From: an uncultured Rhodocyclaceae bacterium
GTDB lineage: Bacteria > Pseudomonadota > Gammaproteobacteria > Burkholderiales > Rhodocyclaceae
Direction: 5' to 3'
NCBI GenBank assembly: GCA_907163075.1
Contig: CAJQTY010000001.1
Span: 1,240,001 to 1,304,000 of the forward strand
DNA: 64,000 bases
The first letter of the stretch is position 1; the number at the start of each line of letters is the position of its first letter. A program made the translations under genes and the position numbers. This document shows positions 1 through 8,121 of the stretch, piece by piece. The notes beneath the pieces are model-generated. The model saw only the letters and a program-made list of their open reading frames with translations, was not told where the DNA came from and did no database searches.

Positions 1-1
1 G

Positions 2-109
2 CTTTGCGCAAGTCATATTCCGGCCATGAACACGAAGCCTCTGCCCGAACAACGGCCGATCAATGGCAATCGGCGCCGCCACGACGCAGCAACCGAGGAG
101 CAATCATGA
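2..109 (+). CDS. C-terminal tail of an upstream gene (partial, possibly pilX-like)
   Basis: An open frame runs in from the left edge and stops at a TGA at 107-109. That TGA overlaps the ATG of the pilY1 gene (ATGA at 106-109), the usual arrangement of coupled genes in an operon. The visible tail is hydrophilic and rich in Arg, Asn and Glu, with no recognisable motif. In minor pilin operons of betaproteobacteria the gene before pilY1 is commonly pilX, so a PilX-like protein is the natural guess. This rests on position only, since fewer than 40 residues are visible. Confidence 0.4.
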   Translation, partial: LCASHIPAMNTKPLPEQRPINGNRRRHDAATEEQS

Positions 110-3100
110 TCTCTGCCTATTTACCCCGACGCGCGAAGCCGGCCCTGACGCTATTGCTGGCGCTGTCCGCGGCCTGCCCGGTACAGAACACCCTGGCGGC
201 GGCCACAGCCATTGCCGACCAGCCGATCTTCGTGACCAACAACGTGCCGCCCAACATGATGCTGGCCTTGTCGGTCGAGTGGCCAACCGGAGTGGTCGGA
301 GCGTACAGGAGCGCGTATGTCGAAGCCACGCGCTATGTCGGCTATTTCGACCCGACCTTTTGCTACAGCTACTATTCCGCCAATGGCGCAACGGTCAGCA
401 ACACCCCCGCAACACCGTTGGCGGGTACGCGAACGGCGGATGCAGCGGCTGAGGAGTATTTCAGGCCGGTCGCCCTGGCCATCGGAACCTCGCTCCACCA
501 GTGCAACGGCTCGTCGTTCAGCGGAAATTTCCTCAACTGGGCCACGGCTCACGCGCTCGATGGTTTCCGCTTTACGATGACCGGCGGCGATCGCGTCATC
601 GACAACGCGACGACCACGGTCGTCGAAAAATCCCGTCACACCGGCCAGGGCGGCACCGGGCAGTTCCCGGTCAAGGACGGCTCTGCCGTCAGGGCCACGG
701 CCAGCCCGTTTGGCGCCTGGGGCAATTTGTACGCCCGGGTAAGCAACGGTACCACTGAACTCAATCCGTTCAATGACATCAAGACCCGCGGCCGCGTCGT
801 GCAGATCAGCAACAAGAACACTTTCCCGGCGCACAACCCGCCCAACGACCTGACTTACACCTTTCTTGTCCGGGTGCAGGTGTGCGACAGCACGAATACG
901 AACGCCAGCCTGAGGTTTGAGTACGCCGGCAGCGACAACTACAACTCCTGCCTCGGCTATCCGGTGGGCAGCGACACGCCAACGGTCTACAAGCCCGTTG
1001 GCCTGCTTCAGAAAAACGCCCAGAAAATGCGCTTTGGCGCCACCGGATATCTGCTCGACAGCGCCGACGCCAGGGCCGGAGGAGTACTTCGCGCGCGCCA
1101 GAAATCGATCGGACCCAACCTGGTGGTCGCCAACGGCCCGGCCATTGCCAACGCCAATGCGGAGTGGGACGCCGACACCGGGATATACGTACGCAACCCA
1201 GACGCGGCCGACGCTACCGCCAGCTCCGTGGCGAGCGGGTCGGAAATATCGTACAGCGGGGTGATCAACTACCTGAACAAGTTTGGCAAACTCAGCACAT
1301 CCAACTTCAAGAGCATTGATCCTTTCGGCGAACTCTATTATTCCGCCTTGCGTTCCCTGCGCAACATGAGCCCCGTGCCCGAATATGTGGCCGGGATGAC
1401 CGCCGCCATGTATGACGGCTTTCCGGTGATCACGACAACGGTCGCGGAACCTTCCGCCCCCTTTACGCCGGGCAACCTGGCTCCCTTGCCCATCCAATAC
1501 TCGTGCCAGCAGAACAATGTGGTCGGCATCGCCGACACCAACTGCCATACGGATGTATTCGTGCCCGGCAACACGCTGGCCGGCTATGCCGGCCACCCGT
1601 CTCTCGGGCTTACCGACACGGACCCGGTCAACCCGGCAAACGACATCAATGTCGTAACGCTCGGCAATGCCATTGGCGCGCTTGAATTTTCGCCGGCCAA
1701 GACACTGGGGACCACGTATCAGGGCGGCGGTGGCCGGCGCAACACCTTTCACATCGCATCGCTTGCCTACTGGGCGAACACCAAGGACATGCTCCCGGAC
1801 AATGCCGCCAAGCCCTGGACAACCGGCAAGCAGCAGGCCAAGTCGTATTTTGTCGACGTGCGTGAAAACGGCAGCGACGGGATGATCAACAACCAGATGT
1901 GGCTCGCCGCGAAATATGGCGGCTTCGATGACCGCAACAGCAACAACCCCCTCCTTGCCGGAAAACCGGCGAGCCTGGATACCTGGCACACCAACACCGA
2001 CACGTTTAACACGCCACTCACCACCCAGCCGGGCGCCACGACGCGCCTGACCACGACAGTCAACATTCCCGGCGCACGCCCGGACAACTTCTTCACCGGC
2101 GACTCGCCGGAAAAGCTCTACAGTTCGCTGTCGTCAATCTTCAATAGCGCTCTTTCCCGCAGTCTGTCCGGTGCGGGCGCCTCGATCAGCACCATCAATT
2201 TCCAGGGTTCATCAACCAGCAGTGGCGCCTTCACGGTTCAATACGACGCCAAGGACTGGACGGGTGACATCAAGGGCAACCAGATCAGCGTCGATACCAG
2301 CGGCGTCCCGACCTTGACTGCAATGTGGAGCGCGCGCGCCAAACTCGATGACCAGATCAGCAATTCGCTGGCCAACAATGGCTGGGACGTCGGTCGCAAG
2401 ATCGTCACCTACTCCGGAACGGCCGGAACGCCTTTCCGGTGGGCCAATCTGACGACGGCGCAAAAAGTCAATCTCCCGAGCGAGGACCTCGTGCACTACC
2501 TGCGCGGAAAGCAATGCCACGAAGTTGGCAACACGCTGACGACGGGTTGTACGGACACCACACCCCATCAGGGCTTGTTCCGTGCCCGCGCGCACATGCT
2601 CGGCGACATCATTTCGTCCGAAGCGACCGTGGTCGGCGTGCCGGACGAACCCTATACCGCTCTTCCGGGGTATACGGCTTTTCGCACTCAGTACAAGACG
2701 ACCACCCCGCGCAAGCGCATCCTTTACGTCGGCGCCAACGACGGCATGATGCACGCCTTCGATGGCGACGTCGGTTCCGCCGCGACCACCACACCCGTCG
2801 CCGCGGCGGTCGCGCCCGGCGCGACGGCTGGCCAGGAACTTTGGGCCTATGTGCCGAATCTGGTCCTGCCCGGACCGACACTCCCGACGGCGACGCCGAC
2901 AGTCGACGGGTTGGCGGCACGTGCGGCGCCAACCAGTTTCGTGCACCGCTACTACGTCGACCAGACCCCCTACACTCGCGACATCGATTTCAACGATACC
3001 AGGGGGGCGCCCGCCTGCCTGAGCGTCGACGCCACCGCCTGCTCGGACTGGCGGACCATCGTCGTCGGCGGCCTCGGCAAAGGCGGCAGGGGCTATTACG

Positions 3101-4230
3101 CGATCGACATCACCAACCCGTCCGACTGGAGCGACGAATCCGCCATCGCAGGAAAGGTACTCTGGGAATTCTCCGACGAAGACATGGGCTTCAGTTTCGG
3201 TCGCCCGGCGATCGTGCGTACGGCACGCGACGGCTGGGTTGTCATCCTTTCTTCAGGATACAACAACACGTTTGGGTCCAATGCAAGCCATCAAGGGCGG
3301 GGCTATCTTTACGTCGTCAACGCCAAGACCGGCGCACTGATCGAGAAGATAGCGGCTGGCGATGGCACCGACGGCAGCGCCACCGACCCCATCGGTTTTG
3401 CCCGTCCCGCCGCTTTCATACCCGACAGCACGACGTTTCTCACCGATTACGTTTACGGTGGCGACCTGAAAGGTAACGTCTGGCGTTTCGATCTGCGCGG
3501 CTCGCCGACAAGCTACCCGGCGGCGACGAAAATCGCCAAGCTGACCACCGATGGAAGCAATGGCGTGACGGATGCCACGGTCATTCAACCGGTAACAATT
3601 GAACCGAAAATAGAAATTGGCGCGAACGGCATCGACCGCTGGGTATTCATCGGCACTGGACAGCTCTTGACGCTGGCCGACATGGACAGTACGCAGCAGC
3701 AGACGTTTTATGCCTTCCGCGACGGCAGCCGCTCACAGGTCTATGGCTCCGGCACGGGCCAGACGACGCTGCCGGCCAGCATCAGCTTCCCGGTCACGCG
3801 CAGCAGCCTGGTTGCCAACACCGACCTTCTGACAGGCCGTGTGACGAATGATACAAAACCCATGGGCTGGTATTACGAGTTGCACACTTCGGAGAAAATC
3901 ACGACGCCGCTGGTGGCCAACGAAGGATTGATCTCGTGGAACGGCTATCTCCCAACAAGCGATGCCTGCGCACCCGGTGCTGCCAGCAATGTTTACGTTA
4001 CCGACTACGAGGCTGGAAAGAGCCGACTTCTAAGCAACGGTGTGGGTATCGCGTATTACAGTTCATCGAATTATCTGATCAAGCTGCAATTCGTCAAGGA
4101 CCCCTCAGGCAAGATTCGCGCGATAATTACAAAAGGGGAAGCCACCGGAAACCAGGTGGAAAAGCTTGAAGGTCAATTTGGTCGAGCCGCCGGCATACCC
4201 GTTCGAGTCAATTGGCGCGAGATTCCATAG
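106..4230 (+). CDS. pilY1: PilY1-type type IV pilus tip/assembly protein
   Basis: A large secreted protein of about 1374 residues in the PilC/PilY1 family, which promotes type IV pilus assembly and sits at the pilus tip or outer surface. I start it at ATG 106, preceded by GAGGAG, because the next residues form a signal peptide (basic stretch, then Leu/Ala-rich core). The frame is open further upstream but that part overlaps the previous gene. The C-terminal third carries the PilY1 beta-propeller signature, including VGANDGMMHAFDG near 2730-2770 and a WEFSDEDMGFSFGRP stretch near 3160-3210. The mid-protein PDNFFTGDSPEKLYSSLSSIF segment (near 2080-2145) is also typical. The N-terminal region has ALSVEWPTG where many homologues have the DxSGS MIDAS motif of a von Willebrand A domain, so metal-dependent adhesion through a classic MIDAS is not supported. 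Family assignment is firm; adhesive function is inferred. Confidence 0.92.
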   Translation: MISAYLPRRAKPALTLLLALSAACPVQNTLAAATAIADQPIFVTNNVPPNMMLALSVEWPTGVVGAYRSAYVEATRYVGYFDPTFCYSYYSANGATVSNTPATPLAGTRTADAAAEEYFRPVALAIGTSLHQCNGSSFSGNFLNWATAHALDGFRFTMTGGDRVIDNATTTVVEKSRHTGQGGTGQFPVKDGSAVRATASPFGAWGNLYARVSNGTTELNPFNDIKTRGRVVQISNKNTFPAHNPPNDLTYTFLVRVQVCDSTNTNASLRFEYAGSDNYNSCLGYPVGSDTPTVYKPVGLLQKNAQKMRFGATGYLLDSADARAGGVLRARQKSIGPNLVVANGPAIANANAEWDADTGIYVRNPDAADATASSVASGSEISYSGVINYLNKFGKLSTSNFKSIDPFGELYYSALRSLRNMSPVPEYVAGMTAAMYDGFPVITTTVAEPSAPFTPGNLAPLPIQYSCQQNNVVGIADTNCHTDVFVPGNTLAGYAGHPSLGLTDTDPVNPANDINVVTLGNAIGALEFSPAKTLGTTYQGGGGRRNTFHIASLAYWANTKDMLPDNAAKPWTTGKQQAKSYFVDVRENGSDGMINNQMWLAAKYGGFDDRNSNNPLLAGKPASLDTWHTNTDTFNTPLTTQPGATTRLTTTVNIPGARPDNFFTGDSPEKLYSSLSSIFNSALSRSLSGAGASISTINFQGSSTSSGAFTVQYDAKDWTGDIKGNQISVDTSGVPTLTAMWSARAKLDDQISNSLANNGWDVGRKIVTYSGTAGTPFRWANLTTAQKVNLPSEDLVHYLRGKQCHEVGNTLTTGCTDTTPHQGLFRARAHMLGDIISSEATVVGVPDEPYTALPGYTAFRTQYKTTTPRKRILYVGANDGMMHAFDGDVGSAATTTPVAAAVAPGATAGQELWAYVPNLVLPGPTLPTATPTVDGLAARAAPTSFVHRYYVDQTPYTRDIDFNDTRGAPACLSVDATACSDWRTIVVGGLGKGGRGYYAIDITNPSDWSDESAIAGKVLWEFSDEDMGFSFGRPAIVRTARDGWVVILSSGYNNTFGSNASHQGRGYLYVVNAKTGALIEKIAAGDGTDGSATDPIGFARPAAFIPDSTTFLTDYVYGGDLKGNVWRFDLRGSPTSYPAATKIAKLTTDGSNGVTDATVIQPVTIEPKIEIGANGIDRWVFIGTGQLLTLADMDSTQQQTFYAFRDGSRSQVYGSGTGQTTLPASISFPVTRSSLVANTDLLTGRVTNDTKPMGWYYELHTSEKITTPLVANEGLISWNGYLPTSDACAPGAASNVYVTDYEAGKSRLLSNGVGIAYYSSSNYLIKLQFVKDPSGKIRAIITKGEATGNQVEKLEGQFGRAAGIPVRVNWREIP

Positions 4231-4269
4231 CCGACTGGCGCACCGACCCGATCGGCTGAAAAGCCGACG

Positions 4270-4995
4270 GTGTCGGGGCGGATTTTCCGCCTCGGTTCCG
4301 CAGCATTCAACCCTGACCATCTTCAGACAGCGCTCTTGCCAACAACTCCATCGTCAGCCGCCGCTAACGGTTTTTCATCGAATCTCCGTATCGCTTGCAT
4401 CGGCTCGCTCGCGCTTCACCTCCTGGCCATCGTCGTTACCGATCACCGCACAGCGTTCACTGCGCTGCCGCACCGGGCGGCTAATGGCGCCGTGATTACC
4501 CTGCAACTCGCGAATACCAGTGCTCGATCAAGTCAGGAAGACAGTCTGCAGCCGACCCAGACGGATTACCCTCAGGCACCGCGGGTAAGCGAGACCATTG
4601 CCAGCCCGGGCAGCGATCCAGCGGCTTCCGGCTTCAACGATTCCCGCTTTCCGTCACCAGCGCCGGCGACCGACTACTATCACCGAACAGCACTGACAGC
4701 GCCGGCCAGGCCATTGGCGGAACCCGACTTTCCCCAACCCGATGAGCAACTTGAAGGCGCCGCCGAACTGACGCTTCTGGTCGGCGAAGATGGGCAGGTG
4801 GACGCTGTACTGGCCGGGACATCGACGTTGCCGCCCGACTATCTCAGCCGCATCGAGGAGTACATCCTGAAAATGAAGTTCGAGCCCGGCACATGGCACG
4901 GAGAGGCGGTGAAAAGCCGATTCAAGATCGAAATAAGCACGACCTATACCCCTGAGATTATTGAATCGAAGCGTGTATTCACCCCCGATTCATAA
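4270..4995 (+). CDS. TonB-like C-terminal domain protein
   Basis: A 241-residue protein beginning at GTG 4270, 39 bp after pilY1. It has one predicted transmembrane segment near residues 40-56 (IACIGSLALHLLAIVV), a long low-complexity Ser/Pro/Ala linker, and a C-terminal domain like that of TonB (AELTLLVGEDGQVDAVL, then a short helix and the KMKFEPGTW strand). This is the inner-membrane anchor, periplasmic linker and receptor-contact layout of TonB-family energy transducers. No exbB, exbD or TonB-dependent receptor is nearby, so it may instead have a structural role at the pilus. Start choice is uncertain because there is no strong ribosome binding site. Confidence 0.7.
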   Translation: MSGRIFRLGSAAFNPDHLQTALLPTTPSSAAANGFSSNLRIACIGSLALHLLAIVVTDHRTAFTALPHRAANGAVITLQLANTSARSSQEDSLQPTQTDYPQAPRVSETIASPGSDPAASGFNDSRFPSPAPATDYYHRTALTAPARPLAEPDFPQPDEQLEGAAELTLLVGEDGQVDAVLAGTSTLPPDYLSRIEEYILKMKFEPGTWHGEAVKSRFKIEISTTYTPEIIESKRVFTPDS

Positions 4996-5045
4996 AACGC
5001 AAATTGATCAGCCGCAGTGCCCACATAGACGAAAATACCGCACAA

Positions 5046-5076
5046 AAGAAAAAGGCTCACATCGCTGTAAGCCTTA
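5046..5076 (-). terminator. Rho-independent terminator after tRNA-Thr
   Basis: Read on the minus strand, AAGGCT and AGCCTT (arms at 5070-5075 and 5052-5057) form a hairpin followed by a T-rich run. It lies just downstream of the CCA end of tRNA-Thr. Confidence 0.7.
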
Positions 5077-5083
5077 TTGTTAC

Positions 5084-5159
5084 TGGTGCCGCTGGCCGGA
5101 ATCGAACTGGCGACCTTCGCATTACGAATGCGCTGCTCTACCAACTGAGCTACAGCGGC
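5084..5159 (-). tRNA. tRNA-Thr (anticodon CGT)
   Basis: A 76-nt cloverleaf on the minus strand. The acceptor arm GCCGCTG pairs with CAGCGGC, the D-arm is GCTCAGTTGGTAGAGC, the anticodon loop is TTCGTAA, the T-arm contains TTCGATT, and the CCA end is encoded at 5084-5086. The anticodon CGT reads the ACG codon. It marks the left edge of a patch of accessory genes that ends at tRNA-Arg. Confidence 0.95.
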
Positions 5160-5523
5160 ACGAGGCTGTCAATGCACCAAACAACAGCCGATTATTATAA
5201 CCGCCAGGTGCTTGTTTTGTGAACAGGTTGGCGTAGAAAGCCCTCCGCTTATGGTCGAACGGTCGGTGTCATGGCACAGGGAGGGTACGGCACCACCTTC
5301 GAGCAAGCCAAACATACTCGTTGAAACTGAACCCAAAACCCAGCCAATCGGGCGAGTGCTGCTGCGCGCTTTCTTTGCATCATCTTTCAAGGAGGCCATA
5401 TGGCTACCGCAACGGAAAAGCCAAGAGCAAGCAGGTGTTGATCCCTTTGTTTGTCGATTGCCTCTTAGTCAAATTCTCAAGGTCTAAACCTGGCTTCAAT
5501 ATGTCGCTGACTTCGCATATGAT
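5160..5523. other. Gap with a strong Shine-Dalgarno and a 13-codon ORF
   Basis: No full gene is apparent here. At 5389-5395 a consensus AAGGAGG is followed by ATG 5400 and 13 codons ending in TGA (5439-5441). This could be the severed start of a former gene or a leader peptide. Coding-like composition does not clearly continue in another frame. Confidence 0.35.
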
Positions 5524-5548
5524 GTACAAAATACTGCACGTTTTGCAC
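5524..5548. promoter_or_regulatory. Inverted repeat before the Phd/ParE pair (probable autoregulatory operator)
   Basis: GTACAAAA (5524-5531) and TTTTGCAC (5541-5548) form an inverted repeat with one mismatch and a 9-bp spacer. It lies about 17 bp before the antitoxin start. Phd/YefM-type antitoxins usually repress their own operon through such palindromes, so this is the likely operator. Confidence 0.5.
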
Positions 5549-5564
5549 CGCATAGGAGTCAACC

Positions 5565-5855
5565 ATGGGAATCTCTGCAAGTGACGTTATCCCCCTCTCG
5601 CATGCCCGCGCCAATTTCTCTGAACTGGCCGAGGAAGTCAAAGGCGGTGCCGAGAAGATCATTACCAAGAATGGCGAAAGCTATATCGCCCTGATTGATG
5701 CGGGTCGTCTTGATTACTATCACCAACTGGAGCGCGAGCGTATCCACTTGCTGCTGATCGACGAAGCCACCAAGGGGCTTGACGATGTAGCGGCCGGCCG
5801 GGTGAAGGATGCCCGTAGCGCGATCCAGTCCATCAAACGCCGCCGCGTCGCCTAG
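5565..5855 (+). CDS. Phd/YefM-type antitoxin
   Basis: A 96-residue protein whose first half matches the Phd/YefM DNA-binding antitoxin pattern (IPLSHARANFSELAEEV, then EKIITKNGESYIALI). It is followed 18 bp later by a ParE/RelE-like toxin gene, giving the usual antitoxin-first order. The N-terminal half should bind the operator palindrome just upstream, and the C-terminal half should wrap the toxin. A GGAG element precedes the ATG at suitable spacing. Confidence 0.85.
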   Translation: MGISASDVIPLSHARANFSELAEEVKGGAEKIITKNGESYIALIDAGRLDYYHQLERERIHLLLIDEATKGLDDVAAGRVKDARSAIQSIKRRRVA

Positions 5856-5873
5856 TCGGCCGGGACGGTGCGC

Positions 5874-6278
5874 ATGGGCCAGAAGCTTGCCATCAAACTC
5901 ACGGCGAACTGCGAGCGCAATCTCGAAGATATCGAGCGTTTTCTGACCGAGGCCGACGCGCCACAAGCCTACGATGCCTTGCTCGATGATCTGCTGGGCA
6001 CAGTCATTCCCAATCTGGAACGCTTCCCCGACATGGGAGGCCAGTTCCTGCCCAGGACACCGCGCTCTGTCGAGACCACCAATGCCCGCGACTCGCTAGG
6101 CGCAAAGTTATTGGTGCTGACTTCAGAGGCCGCCGCGCTGCGCCAATACATCCTTGCCGACTACCTGCTGCTGTACACGCAGATTGGCGGAATCCTTTAT
6201 CTTTTGGCGATCAGGCATCACCGGCAGATTTCATTCGATTTCGAGTCCCATTGGGGTTCGGCGTCGTCGATGCCTTAG
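5874..6278 (+). CDS. ParE/RelE-family toxin
   Basis: A protein of about 134 residues starting at ATG 5874 (GTG 5868 in the same frame is also possible). The pattern LTANCERNLEDIERFL near the N-terminus and YLLLYTQIGGILYLLAIRHH near the C-terminus fits the ParE/RelE toxin fold. It follows a Phd-type antitoxin in the same operon. Whether it poisons gyrase (ParE-like) or cleaves mRNA (RelE-like) cannot be told from sequence. The gene is intact, unlike the helicase and mazE fragments after it. Confidence 0.82.
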   Translation: MGQKLAIKLTANCERNLEDIERFLTEADAPQAYDALLDDLLGTVIPNLERFPDMGGQFLPRTPRSVETTNARDSLGAKLLVLTSEAAALRQYILADYLLLYTQIGGILYLLAIRHHRQISFDFESHWGSASSMP

Positions 6279-6312
6279 TACTATCTGTGGTACAGAAAAA
6301 AACAAGCGGCCA

Positions 6313-6570
6313 ATGACCTACAGTCCGCATCAGCAGACTTATTTTGCCGATCAACTCACCCGCCGCGCCGCGTCCAATTCCATGGACCGCATGGCAGGCG
6401 CGCTACTTGACGCCCAAGTCGATCTCAATCCGCATCAGATCGATGCAGCTTTATTCGCTACGAGCAATCCATTATCCAAGGGGGTTATCCTTGCGGACGA
6501 GGTCGGTCTCGGCAAAACCATCGAGGCAGGCCTGCTCATCACCCAGCGCTGGGTCGAGCGTAGCCAATGA
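6313..6570 (+). pseudogene. Truncated SNF2-type helicase (N-terminal fragment only)
   Basis: The first 85 residues of a large superfamily 2 helicase starting at ATG 6313. It shows LNPHQIDAALFA followed by the Walker A region ILADEVGLGKTIEAGL, characteristic of SNF2/RapA-like ATPases. Such proteins normally have around a thousand residues and often belong to phage-defence or restriction islands. Here the frame stops at TGA 6568-6570 and nothing downstream continues it in any frame. It is therefore the stub of a lost gene and cannot be an active helicase. Confidence 0.75.
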
Positions 6571-6594
6571 GTACCACGAAAGGATCGAACTGCC

Positions 6595-6702
6595 ATGCCC
6601 AGCAAACTATGCAAGTGGGGAAGCAGTCTCGGTGTACGTCTGCCCCAGTACATTACGGAGCGCACCGAAGAAGAACAGAAGCGGGTTCGTCTGTTATCCT
6701 GA
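6595..6702 (+). pseudogene. MazE/AbrB-type antitoxin fragment
   Basis: A 35-residue reading frame starting at ATG 6595 with an AAGGA element before it. KLCKWGSSLGVRLPQYI is the hallmark N-terminus of SpoVT/AbrB-type MazE antitoxins. After this the sequence diverges (ITERTEEEQKRVRLLS) and stops, leaving less than half of a normal MazE and no MazF toxin next to it. I read this as an internal deletion or frameshift product. It is too short for the usual track and was found by direct reading. Confidence 0.6.
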
Positions 6703-6749
6703 CGACTGTTGATTCCGCAACCACTCCGAATACTTGGGAGGCATGGAAA

Positions 6750-6911
6750 ATGAGCAAGGACAAAACAGCAAGCACGAAGCCAGACTTCAACCGCCCGGCG
6801 CCTGACCCTCTAGACGACGTGGATGATGATGAGGACACGCTTCTGGAAGACGAGCAGGACATCATTGACGACATCGCCGAGAACTTTGGCGAAGATTTGC
6901 CAAGCGGTTGA
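6750..6911 (+). CDS. Small highly acidic protein, unknown
   Basis: A 53-residue reading frame starting at ATG 6750 with GGGAGG upstream at proper spacing. The sequence is strongly acidic, with runs of Asp and Glu (DDVDDDEDTLLEDEQDIIDD), and has no recognised domain. A longer in-frame extension exists upstream but overlaps the mazE fragment and lacks a good start. It could be a small regulatory or DNA-mimic-like protein, but this is only a compositional remark. Confidence 0.45.
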   Translation: MSKDKTASTKPDFNRPAPDPLDDVDDDEDTLLEDEQDIIDDIAENFGEDLPSG

Positions 6912-7074
6912 AAACAGCCGCCTGCCGTTCAGGCGCACCACGAGTTGATGGACACGTGGATGGGTTTTGAAATACTCTCGGCTGAAGGCACAGCAAATAG
7001 CATCGGTGCGTAATGATACGTGGCGTCGGGCGGCCGGGTATCACCGTGTAGCGCCGCTAGCAAAGGGTTCGATC

Positions 7075-7344
7075 ATGAAAGCAATATTCGCAATAATGGC
7101 ACTTTCAGTTTCAACTACCGCATTTGCCACCTGCTATCAAATCTATGCACCATCCAACGAATTGGTATGGCAGGGAACCTCGGCACCGGTTCCCATGGAC
7201 ACCGCTTCGCTCGACAAGGAAGTTCAGAAAATGGTACCCAAAGGACATATGGTAATCATTAGTAATACCACGCCTTGTCCAGCGGTGGATTTAACCAAGA
7301 GAACAACACTGCGGCAGAAAGTCGAAGCGATGAAGAACGACTGA
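7075..7344 (+). CDS. Small secreted protein, unknown
   Basis: An 89-residue protein starting at ATG 7075. Its first 18 residues form a clean Sec signal peptide (MKAIFAIMALSVSTTAFA), with cleavage predicted before TCY. The mature part is about 70 residues with two cysteines that could form a disulfide. No family is recognised. It lies inside the patch between the two tRNA genes, with its own intergenic spacing and no operon partner. Confidence 0.6.
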   Translation: MKAIFAIMALSVSTTAFATCYQIYAPSNELVWQGTSAPVPMDTASLDKEVQKMVPKGHMVIISNTTPCPAVDLTKRTTLRQKVEAMKND

Positions 7345-7483
7345 GCCCGAGCCATCGACAACTTATCGGTTTCATTGCGCATCGGAACGACGGCTTGTTG
7401 CGGCAAGCAAGCATGTAAAGTCCGGAATCGTTGCCAACCTTGATGAGCGCTGGCGACAAAATGATCAGGTAAAGAGAGACGTG

Positions 7484-7948
7484 ATGGACTTCAAGGTATT
7501 CAAAGGAAAAATCAAGGCCGTGGGCGATCCCGCCAAGCCATTGGCGACAAAGCAAACATCGATTTCGACATACAGCTACGTTGAAATGTCTGACGGGCAA
7601 AGGATAAGAAACCTCATCACGGAAACGGGGCTCGATGGCAAGCTGAAGGAAGCCAGGGCAACTGGCGAAGACGTCGAGTTACACGTCATTCCTCACCCCG
7701 AAGGAACGACCGGACTAATAGCCGTCAAAGCCGGTGACGGAAAGATTTTCGCGACCAACAGCATCGGCGTTCCGGCGTCAAAGCGATTGTTGATGAAGGC
7801 CGGCTGGGTTCTTGGTGTATTGCTGATTCCTCTGTTGGGAATCGGCCTGGTGATCTTGTGGCGCACATGGCAAATGAGCAAGGTGCTTGCAAGATATGAT
7901 GAAGTTCATGAATATGTCGCATCGTTGCCCAACGCAACCCTTATTTAG
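7484..7948 (+). CDS. Membrane-anchored protein, unknown
   Basis: A 154-residue protein starting at ATG 7484 (GTG 7481 is directly before it). The first ~100 residues look like a small beta-rich soluble domain. A hydrophobic segment follows near residues 106-123 (WVLGVLLIPLLGIGLVIL), then a short basic tail. Single-pass membrane topology is predicted; no function is recognised. It ends about 40 bp before tRNA-Arg. Confidence 0.55.
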   Translation: MDFKVFKGKIKAVGDPAKPLATKQTSISTYSYVEMSDGQRIRNLITETGLDGKLKEARATGEDVELHVIPHPEGTTGLIAVKAGDGKIFATNSIGVPASKRLLMKAGWVLGVLLIPLLGIGLVILWRTWQMSKVLARYDEVHEYVASLPNATLI

Positions 7949-7990
7949 AACCAGCGGAAGCCGTGAGCATTCAAATCTGAATACCCAAAA

Positions 7991-8067
7991 CCGCCCGTAG
8001 CTCATCTGGATAGAGCACTTGGCTTCGAACCAAGGGGTAGGCCGTTCGAATCGGTCCGGGCGGGCCA
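7991..8067 (+). tRNA. tRNA-Arg (anticodon TCG)
   Basis: A 77-nt cloverleaf. The acceptor CCGCCCG pairs with CGGGCGG, the D-arm is GCTC...GAGC with GGATA in the loop, the anticodon stem CTTGG/CCAAG encloses loop CTTCGAA, the T-arm has TTCGAAT, and CCA is encoded at 8065-8067. The C1-G72 first pair is unusual, since most bacterial tRNA-Arg begin with G. A20 in the D-loop, an arginine identity element, is present. It bounds the accessory patch on the right. Confidence 0.88.
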
Positions 8068-8121
8068 GCAATATCGAAACGCAAACTGCAGGATCGGGGC
8101 AGGACTGTTCGGTCGCGTTTC

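Noticed and set aside
151-1989. 612-codon open frame on the minus strand
   Set aside because: It lies wholly opposite pilY1, whose protein matches a known family. Long antisense frames are expected in GC-rich coding DNA.
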